Assembly (NCBI RefSeq): GCF_027409185.1
Contig: NC_084461.1
Span: 142,025,001 to 142,089,000, forward strand
Source: Cynocephalus volans
Taxonomy: Eukaryota > Chordata > Mammalia > Dermoptera > Cynocephalidae
Direction: 5' to 3'
DNA: 64,000 bases
Each line of letters begins with the position of its first letter. The first letter of the stretch is position 1. Below the pieces are notes generated by a model that searched no databases, was not told the DNA's origin, and saw nothing but the letters and a program-made list of their open reading frames with translations. Shown here piece by piece: positions 1-9,924 of this stretch. The position numbers and the translations under genes were made by a program.

Positions 1-309
1 ACCCTGTTCTTCTTTTGTCAGCCCAATTTGTGATTATGTATTTGTTTCTTGACTTGTTAACTGTCTTCCTCCAGGAATGGAAGGTCCAGGAAAGTGGGGG
101 CCTTGCCGTTGCTCTCTGTTGCATCACCAGAATCTAGCATGGTGCCTGCATACAGTAAGCATTCAACACATAATTATTAAAAAGTCTTGAATGAAATGGT
201 CACTCTTATAATTAATACTACCAGGATCACAAGGATTTCGGTAAATGTGTGGATGACAAAGCCAGACTTGGCTACTAAGGAAAGCCCAGTGTGATGATTG
301 GTCTTTGAA

Positions 310-480
310 TCAGAAGACCCAGGTCTCAGTCCTAGTTTTGTAACTTACTAGTCATGTGACTTGAAAAATCATTTCATTTTATCTGGGCCTCCATTTCCTC
401 ACTCATAAAATGGATATAACACTTGCCCCTCTGTCTTACACGGTTGTTCTGAGAATCAAATAAGATAAGGGATGTGAAAG
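310..480 (+). repeat. MIR-type SINE
   Basis: The core reads as a typical old MIR: a 'cctagttttgtaacttact' start, then a 'cctccatttcctca' segment followed by 'aaaatgg' and a 'gttgttctgagaatcaaat' end. It is diverged and has no visible target-site duplication. Confidence 0.75.
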
Positions 481-1614
481 CAAAACATAATTCAGAAGTG
501 GAAACATTGTTTAAAATTGTCACTGCCACCAACTGCAGTTGAACTAAGGGACTGCAGTCCTGAGCTCCCGCTAGGAAGCCCTGGGGTGTTTCAGGGGGAG
601 GCCTAGTCCTGGGTAGAGGAGGACACTTGAATCTGACCCAGCAGGGCAGTTCTCCCTGTTTGGAGTTAAAACGGATGAGGCTGGTGCATGGAATGTGACA
701 GAGCTTGCTTGCAGATGAAGCTCACTAAAAATCTACTTTGGTTGGAGTGAGAATTCTATAATGAAAAATCCCCACACCCTCCCCGAATTCCAGGAAGCAA
801 ATTGGAAACAGCCTTCTCCAGCTTCTCTGAAAAGCAGAAGAGATCCATTGGAGGAGAGAGGAGCTGGCTGCAGTTCCTTACATAGTGCTGGAGAAATGTC
901 CCTTTTGTGGGATCTCAAGATCAATGCCCATTGGAAACTCTCCAGCTTGAAAAGTCTAAATATATAGCATTAAAAGTCATGGGGCCGACTTGCTAGGAAG
1001 CCCCAGAAAATATCTGATCTGCTTCCCCTCATTTCTCTTCCCCCATTTCTGGCTCAGCCTAGAAAAAGCCGTCCAAGGACAAATCATGACCTCACGAGGT
1101 CTCAGAAGCCAGGATCTCGCGGGCCTTGTCTCAGCAAACATTCCTGAAAGCACAAAGGAAGTCAGCTTGGATATTAGAACTACAGAATTCTATCTTCTGA
1201 TATTTATACCCCAAGCTCTTACAAATCAACAAACATGGTGTATAATGTGGTGGGCAGTGCAGCCCACCCCTCTGGGACCTGGGCTGAGCCCTAGCTGCCT
1301 CCTCTGCACAAGGAGGGCAGCAGTCAGGCTCTGGGGCAGCTGAAGACAAAGCCATCAACCTTCACACCTGCCTATGGCTGTTTTCCAGCCATGTGGAGAC
1401 CAAGTACTGAAGTGACAGAGAAGAATGCAACTGCTGTATGAGACGTGAGAAGAAGGGAAGGAGGCCTGAGGGTGTTCAGACTCCCGCATCCAGCGTCTCC
1501 TGAGGGCCAGCCTCCACGTGGCAGACCAGAGTAGTGGCAGAACGTGTTTAAGCCCAACAGGAAAATCATACCAGACACATGTCATTTTACATGATCTCAC
1601 TGCCATATCAAAAA

Positions 1615-1830
1615 GGTAAAAAGAAGCAGGTGAAATTAATTTTATTTATGTTATTTAGCCCAATTTATTCCAAATACCATCATTTCAATATGTAACCAAT
1701 GTAAAAATTATTGAGACACTTTACATTCTTTAATTAGTACTAAGTCTGTGCTACCCAGTGATGTATTTCACACTTGCAGTACATCTCAGTCAAGACTGGC
1801 CATAATTCAAGTGCACAGTAGGACCTTTTA
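1615..1830 (+). repeat. Dispersed repeat, copy 1 (MER-type, family not named)
   Basis: This AT-rich segment shares an ordered set of words with 57040-57255: 'aaaagaa.caggt.aaatta', 'atttcaa', 'tttacactt', and a sequence around cacttgcagtacatctc. The two are therefore old copies of one dispersed repeat. The family was not identified; an ancient DNA transposon is likely. Confidence 0.55.
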
Positions 1831-2949
1831 CAAGTTTCCTCCCTCAGCCGCCTCCTCCCCAAAATGGGGGTGATAAAAATAGAACCTACCTTAGAAGGTT
1901 GTTATGAGATTTAATGTTCCTAGGATAAGGCCTGTCACATGTCAAGAGGTATAAAAGCATTATCTACTATAATTTTATTTCTTGGCTTTCTGAAAATCAA
2001 ACAAGATAACAGATGTTGAGAGTCAAATGTGATACAAAAGTGAAGACTTTGGTTAAATTATAATTGTCACCAACTGCAGTTGAACTAACAAGAAACAGTC
2101 CGGACGTCTCACCATGAGTCTTGTAGCATTTCCTCTGTGTTTTCTAATAAATTCCTATTTTCACTTAAGTTAGTTAGAGTTGTGTTTTCATCAGTTGCTA
2201 CCAAAAGAGCATCCTGGGGAGGCTGACCTTTCCTCCTGCCCTACTGTTTCTGTTCTGAGGGAAGGACATGGGTGCTGCCTTGGACCAATATCTCTGAGCC
2301 ACCTGGCATGTATGTTCATGCTCCATAATATAGACATAAGCAAATCAGTGGGATAGTGCCCACCTCATCAAGCAACATGGGCCAAAAAGGATATCATGTG
2401 TGTATGTGCTTGGTACCAGGGCTTGGCACATGGATACCCCCAAAATAATGTCACTTATATTATTATCTCTGAGGCCAGACACTGGGAATGTGGAGGTGAA
2501 CAGATATGCTTGCTGCTCCCACAGGGCACTCTGTGAGCCTTATCACTATCTCGGAGCACAATAACTATCTGGTTATACTGAGGGTCCAGCCTGGCACACT
2601 TGTGTGACTGGACAGAAAGCAAGCCTCACCCCTTTTCCTTTATAACATGCTCCCCAAGGAGCATCCAGGACCAGGAAAGTAGCAGGAGAAGAAAATTTGG
2701 GGGTGAAATGATCCCTTGGAATGGTATAGAAGGGACCATACTTGAAGATCCAGGAAGTGAGGGATAGGAATAAATTCTGAACTTTGAAGGAGTAGGAGAG
2801 AAAAGGCTCAGTTTTCCTTGACTTCTCTGGGTAAGCCCAAGGGCTTCCATGGATTCACTTCTGGTTGGGCCCTGCTGGGCATTTGGAGTAACCCTAAAGA
2901 TCTAATACAGATCTCACCTTAGAGAAATAGAGCTGGTCTGGTGGTTCAG

Positions 2950-3060
2950 AGATGGTTAAGAGTCATTTTCTAGCTATTTGGTCACGGGCAAGTTATTTAA
3001 CCTCTCTGGACCTCAGTTTCCTTGTCTGTAAAATGGGAAAAAATACTGTATGACCTTATT
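2950..3060 (+). repeat. MIR-type SINE fragment
   Basis: Contains the diagnostic MIR core 'ggacctcagtttccttg' followed by 'ctgtaaaatggg'. It is an old, diverged copy. Confidence 0.75.
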
Positions 3061-3339
3061 TGAATCATTTGAATTTGAAATATGATGTAAAAATATTTAT
3101 TGTTTTACTTTATGTGTGAAATCTGAAATAACCCCAAATTGCCAAATTAAAAGTTTGTCAAGAACCTTGAAAAGCAGTGTGATTGTAAATGTAAACTGTG
3201 TTTATGCTATCGCATAACATAACAGTACTATTCTAACAGGTAATCAGAAATACCTGTCATTTTTCAGGTGATTTTTGAATTACACCAGTTTTGAATTATT
3301 TGAGGTTTTCAGGAATGTTTCCCTTGAGTGATTTGCTTG

Positions 3340-3560
3340 CATCTCCCTTACAGAGTTACTGTGAATATTAAATGAGATAATGCAGCAAACAGCCCACAGT
3401 AAACACTCAAGTAACAGTAGTGTTATTCTGATATAACAATCATTTGTGAGAACAAAGAGAGAGATGATACAATGAAAGAAGGTTGCTCCACACATGTGGA
3501 TAAACAAGCAGACCTGGGTCTGCTGTTTCCTCATCTGTAAAATGGTGATAACATTAAGCC
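3340..3560 (-). repeat. MIR-type SINE fragments
   Basis: Two MIR-like pieces lie here: 'ttaaatgagataatgcagc' with 'cagtaaacactcaa' near 3365-3410, and 'gtttcctcatctgtaaaatgg' words near 3525-3545. They may belong to one or two diverged insertions. Confidence 0.5.
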
Positions 3561-4024
3561 TGTGAGGAGTTGAACAATTGTGAGCTTTGGCATAAATGGT
3601 GATGAAGACAGTTACAACAGCTTATGATATTTTATAGCACAGCATTAATGCAAATGTGCAGGATTTCTATAGGTGTACCCTACTTTAAACAAGGTTGTAT
3701 AATTAGAGCTTAGTCATTCAATGATGAGCTCTTTGTTAAGATTCTAATGTGCAAGAAATGGCTGAGAGGGACTAGAAAGCTATAGAACACAGCCCTGCCA
3801 CTGAGGAAATTAGTCTAGACAAGAGGTGATCAACTGGTTTATCAATGGCCTTATGCAGACCACAAATTACACTGTGCTTTTTGTTTTTGTTTTTTAATTT
3901 GAAATTGTTGCCAGTACAAAACTTGGGAGATTTTATGTTAAGATCAAAATTTCCAGCTGGGACCTGGAAGATCTGGCAAGGCTGAGCCTGCATTCTGGCA
4001 GGTCACCAATTGGCTGCCCCTTAA

Positions 4025-5235
4025 GACAGAGTGTTATGTGTTGAATTGTGTCTTCTCAAAATTCATATGTTGAACTTTTAACCCCCAGAATGGGATTGTA
4101 TTTGGAGACAGAACCTTTACAAAGGTAATTAAGGTAAAATGAGTCATTTGGGTAGGCCCTAATCCAATATGACCGGTGTCCTTATAAGAAGAGGAGATTA
4201 GGACACAGACACACACAGAGGAACAACCATGTGAAGACACAGCAAGAAGATGGCAATCTACAAGCCAAAGACAGAGGCCTTAGAAGAAACCTCAACATCA
4301 CTCAGCATTTGAGAAATGCAAATGAAAACCACACTGAGATACCATCTCACCCCAGTTAGGATGGCTAATATCCAAGACTGTGAATGATAAATGCTGGCAA
4401 GGTTGCGGAGACAAAGGAACTCTCATACATTGTTGGTGGGACTGCAAAATGGTGCAGCCTCTATGGAAAACAGTATGGAGTTTCCTCAAACAATTGCAGA
4501 TAGATCTACCATATGACCCAGCTATCCCACTGCTGGGAATATACCCAGAGGAATGGAAATCATCAAGTCGAAGGTATACCTGTTCTCCAATGTTCATTGC
4601 AGCACTATTTACAATAGCTAAGAGTTGGAACCAGCCCAAATGTCCATCATCAGATGAGTGGATACGGAAAATGTGGTATATCTACACAACAGAATACCAC
4701 TCTGCTATAAAAAAGAATGAAATGCTGCCATTTGTAACAACATGGATGGACCGAGAGAGAATTATATTAAGTGAAACAAGTCAGGCACAGAAAGAGAAAT
4801 ATTGCATGTTCTCACTTATTTATGGGAGCTAAAAATAAATAAATAAATATACAAATAAACTGGGAGGGAGGGAAGAAGACACAACAATTACAATTCCTTG
4901 AAGTTGATAACAAATCCCTTAAAGGGATTCCTTGACAAGTGAACAGATATGAGGTTGTTGGGAGGGAGGGCAGAGAGGGAGGAAGGAGGGATGTTTTGGT
5001 AATGGGCCACAATAATCAACCACATTGTATATTGACAAAATAAAATAAAATTTAAAAATAAATAAACAAATAAATAAAATTTTGATTGCCAAAAAAAAAA
5101 AAAAAAAAAAGAAACCAAACCTGCCAACACTTTGATCATGGAATTCCACCTCCAGAATTGTGAAAAATAAATGTCTGTTGCTTCAACCCCCAGTCTGTGG
5201 TATTTGTTAAGGTGGCCCAAGCTGACTAAGACACA
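4025..5235 (+). mobile_element. MLT1-type MaLR solo LTR, split by L1
   Basis: The left part (4025-4290) reads as an MLT1 LTR: 'ttgaattgtgtcttctcaaa', then 'gtgtccttataagaagagga', then 'ccatgtgaagacacagcaag'. The same LTR resumes at 5111 with 'gaaaccaaacctgcc', an 'aataaatgtctgttg' polyadenylation region, and ends near 'ggcccaagctgactaagaca'. The interruption is the L1 fragment at 4291-5110. No internal ERV sequence is attached, so this is a solo LTR. Confidence 0.8.
4291..5110 (+). mobile_element. 5'-truncated young LINE-1 (3' end)
   Basis: Covers the C-terminal part of L1 ORF2, the 3' UTR and an A-rich tail. The reading frame at 4380-4832 (150 aa) includes the ORF2 C-terminal cysteine motif (C-x3-C-x7-H-x4-C, residues [18 protein letters not shown]) and runs to the natural ORF2 end. 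Its sequence is close to the intact L1 at 48541-55396, so it belongs to the same recent lineage. Unlike the later copies, its 3' UTR lacks the long CA repeat. A short duplication (aagaaac) flanks the insertion into the MLT1 LTR. Confidence 0.9.
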
Positions 5236-6009
5236 GGGTCTGCATCCTTCAGTGTCCACAGTCTTCACTACTCCCAAAAGCCATGCATCCCATTCATGTA
5301 TATATTGTGCACAGTCTCTGTTAGCATCTGAGTTTGGAAGAGTAATGATCCACCATGCATGTCGTGTGTTCTCATTTCAAAGCTTTGATGTTCCTATCTC
5401 CTTTAATTCTCCCCACAGTTCTAAGAGTCTGTTAATGTCATCTCCACTTGGCAGAAGAGACAACAGAGCCCAGAAAACTGAAAAATCATTTTTTCCTAGG
5501 TTAAAGCTGTGATGGAACCCTGCGGGCCCAGAGCTCATGTCCCTCTGCCATGGCCCTTCTTCTAACAGGGGAGTTACTAACAGGGCAGTGATATGTGTGT
5601 GCGTGTGTATGTGTGTTACAGAAATAAGCCATTTACTGAAGTGAGCAAGTTCAGTATTATTTGCTTGAAAAAATACTGGCGTAGAATTCCTTTCAAAAGT
5701 AAACCTAGAGTAGAACTTGATTAACAGAAATCTGATTTATGCAGGAGTTCATCACATGAAGGCAAAGTAAGGTTGGCAGGCCTTTGATCTGGAGGAAGGA
5801 GTGTGGGGAGCTCTTAGTGGGGAGAGGAACTGTGTTACCCCACAATGAACACCATCGGGAGTAGAGAGAATCAGCGACTGAGACTAGGACAGAATGACCA
5901 ATCAGCAGGGTCAGGATGAGAGAAGAAGTAGCAAGGTAGGAAAGAATGGGGAGATTTAGGGAGAAAGAAGTCACTTCTCAGGGAACTTGCTGAATATGAT
6001 GGAGACAGA

Positions 6010-6355
6010 GTAGTTCAAAGATGATCTCAGATTTATGGTGAAAAAAATCTCAATCCATCCATACAATGACACACTATGACACCATTATAAGAACAAAGTA
6101 GGTCTGTATATGCAGATATGTAAACATGGGTGATATACACTGAGTTAAAAAAGGACAGGCACATAAACATACAGAGAAGTATATATCCATGTGTATGGGA
6201 AATTTATGAAAGGACATGAAATCTTGTTAAAGGGCTTACTCTAAGAATTGGGAAGAGGTATACAGGCTTTTACTCTTCACTATCCACCTTTTTGAACTGA
6301 CTAAATTTCTTACGATGAGCATCATTAATTGTATAACATTTAAAACAAAAGGTAA
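6010..6355 (+). repeat. Old LINE-1 (L1M-like) 3' fragment
   Basis: Words typical of old L1 3' regions are present: 'ccatacaatgacacactatg', a short interval, then a poorly conserved tail ending 'acatttaaaac'. It is heavily diverged and has no open frame. Confidence 0.5.
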
Positions 6356-7159
6356 CCCTAAGGTTTAAGGCTTGGAAGACTGCCAAGGGTGGTGAGCCTG
6401 CTAGAAGACGGGGAGAAGTCAGATATTTGGGAAGAAAGATATGTTTCTAACACATCTCCGCAGTGCCCTTGATGTATTAGAATGAAGGGCACCAGTGATG
6501 TTCTGAAAGTGTGGAGGGTCCAAGGAGCTGGCAGTTGAAAGCAGGAGCAATGGATATAATTACCAGATAACATAATAAATTAGAGCAGAATGGCAGAATG
6601 GTGCAGAAGGGAGGGCAGAAATGGGGAGATGAGAAGACTGACTTTTAACAATGCTAACTAAGCATCAGCCTTGGGTTAATCTATACAGGACTTGTCATTG
6701 CTATTGCTGCTGGTTCACCGTGGCAGAAACATGGGGTGTCTGGGAAATGGCCAGCCTAAGGAAGGGATCCTTGAAGGGTTCCAAGTAGGATAGTTCTGTA
6801 GTCAAAGAGCAGAGGAGGGTCACACTGAAGTTTGCAAAGGACTCAGTGTTAGGGAAGAGATCTGGGCTGGAGACCACTAGCGGCCGGCCGTTGCAATAGT
6901 TCAGCTGGAGAGATAAGGTCCTGGAATGGGGGCAGTGGCAGTGGGGATGGAGAATAAGAACAAAGCACATTAAGAAGAGGTTTGGCAACAGGCAGTTCGG
7001 TGGAGGAGGGAAAATAAAGAGTAGTGAAGAGTTGGGAGTAAATCTGTGCTCCTTGTTTGTTATCTTTTGAGCTGTTTGCCCATCTGCATAATATACTTAA
7101 TTAAAGCAAGTTGTGAAGAGTAAATGAGATAATGCACTCAGTAAATATTAATATGATTG

Positions 7160-7430
7160 TACTGGACTCAGAAGGGTTCAAATGTCTTTTACCATCAGTT
7201 ACTAGCTGTGCAACCCTGAGCAAATCGTTAATGTCCCTGAGCCTGGTTCCTCTTTTCTAGACTGGGGGATTACCTGTTGTCATGAAAACGAAAGAGCGCA
7301 AGTCAAGAGCTGGCAGGGCTCGGCACAACGTAAGCGCGCAATAAATGGTAGAGCGCTTACTGCCATTACAAGTAAACCACTGAGCACAGAGCCGGACACA
7401 CAGTAAGCACTCAGGAAATGTTAATTCATG
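7160..7430 (+). repeat. MIR-type SINE fragments
   Basis: Segment 7190-7260 has the MIR pattern 'ctagctgtgcaaccctgagc' and 'ccctgagcctggttcctctt'. A second piece at 7380-7425 has 'cacagtaagcactcagg'. Both are diverged. Confidence 0.55.
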
Positions 7431-7439
7431 TTATAATTC

Positions 7440-7810
7440 ATAAGGCAGAGTTCGAGAGCGAGGAACGCGGGGGCAGCTCGGCCCCGCAGCTAGGGGAAGA
7501 TCGTAGTACCCTCCGCCTTCCGCATCCCGCGCCCCCCACCCCGGCACCTCCTATCCTCCCGTACCCGCTCGCCCGCCAGCACTTTTGCAGGACACTCACC
7601 CTCGCTGCAGCCGGCCAAGGGCCACGTCCAGGGCGTCCGGAGCGAGGAAGCTCTCGGTAGTGCTCCGCGTTCCTGCCTCCCCGGCAGCTGCGGCCCGGCG
7701 CCGGCCCCAGGCATAGTTTTCCCATCCCGTCATGGGCGGGAGCGCCTTCCTCCCGGTCACGTGGGCTGGACCGCAGCGCGGCGCTGTTTTCCGCATCGGA
7801 TTGGAATAAA
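7440..7810 (-). promoter_or_regulatory. CpG-island promoter, probable C1QTNF2
   Basis: GC-rich, CpG-dense block that stands out from AT-rich surroundings. On the minus strand it has a CCAAT box (about 7797-7804) followed about 40 bp downstream by an E-box (cacgtg, near 7758) and then GC-rich sequence, a normal order for a TATA-less promoter firing leftward. The assignment to C1QTNF2 is inference. In mammals that gene is the next minus-strand gene beyond ZBED8, with its promoter roughly 20 kb from the ZBED8 3' end, which fits the spacing here. Confidence 0.6.
7600..7790 (-). other. Probable first exon with splice donor (C1QTNF2?)
   Basis: On the minus strand the CpG island ends in a strong donor, GCGAGG followed by GTGAGT, with the exon boundary at 7600. 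The transcription start is not defined; the right edge is set from the CCAAT/E-box position. The exon is probably mostly 5' leader. An open frame with an ATG crosses it, but there is no recognisable protein similarity. No downstream exon is present in the window, so the gene name rests on synteny alone. Confidence 0.5.
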
Positions 7811-7829
7811 GTTCCAGCGCTGGTGACAA

Positions 7830-8430
7830 CTTGTGTGTGTCGATGCGTCTGTGTGTGCGTGGTGCTTGTCAGAGTATTTGAAGGATTCGTGCATGAGAGT
7901 GCTTGTTACCCTTGCGTTTGCAAGGGTGTGGGTACGTATACATGTGTCTCAAAAGACCTATGTGCGCACACTTGAGTGTTCTCACTGAGGATCAGAGAGT
8001 GCGTGTGGGCCCGACAGCTTATAACAAGATTGCATTTGCCTGTGTACTGAACGTACATGTACTTGATGGTGATTATGAGTCGTATATACACAAGTTAGTT
8101 GTGTGTCTGTATAAGTGTATGCGTTCAAACGTGAATCAGGGCCCATGTATGTACACATGCATGCATATGTTGAAGATTGAAGCTTGAGGTGTAACTGGAG
8201 TGTACTTCATTTGCTGGGTATACACGAGAGTAGCTAGATATCTGTGTATTGGGTGCATGTTTAAATGTGTGTATGAGTGTGCATAAACACATTGGTGTAT
8301 ATGTGCATAACATCTGTGTAGCACCTATAAGTGTGCAGTTTGTCATTCTGTCTGTTTTGATATGTAGGCATGCTTTGGTGTGGATTTTATCCAGATGTGA
8401 GTGTGCACACACATACTAGTGTAGACAGGT
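7830..8430. repeat. Degenerate TG-rich tract
   Basis: About 600 bp rich in alternating TG/CA words (tgtgtgtg, gtgtgtatgagtgtgcat, gtgcacacacata), broken by point changes so that no uniform microsatellite remains. It directly abuts the upstream edge of the 7.6-kb CpG island. It looks like a very old, decayed dinucleotide repeat. Confidence 0.6.
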
Positions 8431-8969
8431 GCCTCTGTGTCCCAGCCCTCAGCTCTCTCCTCCCCAGAAGGTCAGGCTTTGCTGATCTCACTAATTCTCT
8501 GGTTCAGACTCAAGTCATTAAGAAAGCTATGGGACTGCTGGAGGGCCTCAGCTCTCGGGGCAGGTAGAGCAAGCAGACACTGGAGGAAAGAAAAATCAGT
8601 GAAGGCTTGGCTTTTGCTTCTCCCTGTTCATTCCACTGCTTTCTTCCACTAGCTACCAGTATTTCACTTGGCTGCCATCTCATCTGGTTAACAGCTGGTA
8701 TGTGACACAAGGTTTACAGTCAGAATTTTAATGCAGATATGCATTTGAATTCTAATGCTGTTTCCACTGCCTTAGCAAAGTCAGTTAACTTCGTAGTTGG
8801 TGTTTTATTTTCTGAAAAGTGGGTAGAAAAATAATTACATTACCTGTACTGTCTTCTCCTCCAAAGTTAGGACACTCACCCATAAAGGTGTTTGGTAAGC
8901 CACCAAACTATGTAGAGAATTATTTACTAATATTACATAAATATAATTGTAAGATGAAAGTTAATGGGC

Positions 8970-9115
8970 TCAAGAAACATTCATTCAACAAATATTTAAT
9001 AAGCATCTATTATGTGTCAGTCCCTAAGCTAGGTGCTGGGGATACAGAGGGAAACCAAACAGGCTTGGTAACTGCCCTCATGGAACTTAGAGTCTAGTGG
9101 GGATGACACAAGTGG
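8970..9115 (+). repeat. Ancient SINE/LINE2-type fragment
   Basis: Contains the widespread mammalian pattern 'ttcattcaacaaatattta', then 'gtgctggggatacagagg', then 'tagagtctagtggggatg'. This is an old dispersed repeat of the MIR/L2 age class. A related diverged copy lies at 13100-13220. Confidence 0.6.
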
Positions 9116-9544
9116 TACAAGTGTAATGAGTATTAAAACGAGAAAAGAGAAAAACTTTGAGTATAAAACTGGGTGGTCAGGGAAAGGCCTGGGAAGGTGA
9201 TGTTTCAGGTGAGCCCTGATGTGAGCTCTAAACATGAATGAAAAATAACATGTGAAGTAGACTTTCAAGTGTTGATACACAGATGGCTGGAAAGGAGATC
9301 TCCATCTACCACCCCTTCTGGGTACCTTGGTTTGTTCCCAAGATGTGTCAGAATGGAAAAGATGACGAAACCCTACTTACAATGCCTAGATGCCATTCAG
9401 AGTCTGAAGGGCTCAGGAAAGCCCCCTCCTAGGGTAGAGAAGGAATCTCTGTGTGTTACCCATGTGGCTCCACTGTGACAGAGGTTGATATCACTGGCAT
9501 GCTCTTGTCGGTAAGGAAATGGTTAATGAAAAGTATAGAAAAAG

Positions 9545-9605
9545 GCAGTGGTGCAATCCTTGGCACCTGGGAAGCATTTAATAAACATTTACTGACTGAA
9601 TGGGG
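9545..9605 (+). repeat. MIR/L2-type 3' fragment
   Basis: The short segment 'cacctgggaagcatttaata' followed by 'aacatttactgactgaatg' matches the usual 3' end of MIR/L2 repeats. Confidence 0.5.
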
Positions 9606-9924
9606 GCAGATGTTTTTCCAGCTATTGAAGGAAACCTGGAACCTACGTCTCCTGAAGCCTAGCAGAGTCCTTGAGGCCTTGTCCTATGGGTTCTTACAGT
9701 GATAATGGCTTCACATAGCAGGCAATCCAAAATACTTGTTAAATGGCAGTTCCAAAAGCTGCAGGAACTGCCTCAAGCTAGAATGGGACTCAGAACTTCC
9801 TCTCCTTAGCCTGTTTCAGGCTACAGACACTTTAGTCTACAAGCTACATTCAGTCACTTTTAATACAGTCCACAAACATTTATTACTTATTATGAGCATG
9901 GGGACAAGGAGATGAACTTCTGAA

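Larger units (their letters stand above)
1..7430. other. Non-coding stretch, probable C1QTNF2 intron 1
   Basis: No exon with credible splice sites or protein similarity was found on either strand. No collagen-like Gly-X-Y run, which the main C1QTNF2 exons would show, is present. The stretch lies just downstream (minus strand) of the CpG-island exon near 7.6 kb, so if that exon belongs to C1QTNF2 this is its first intron. It holds ancient MIR-type SINEs, a MER-type repeat, an MLT1 LTR and L1 pieces, listed separately. The remainder is unannotated unique sequence. Confidence 0.5.

Noticed and set aside
4888-5277. 129-aa minus-strand frame with poly-Phe and hydrophobic stretch
   Set aside because: It is the reverse complement of the L1 poly-A tail and 3' UTR; the Phe run is the A-tail.
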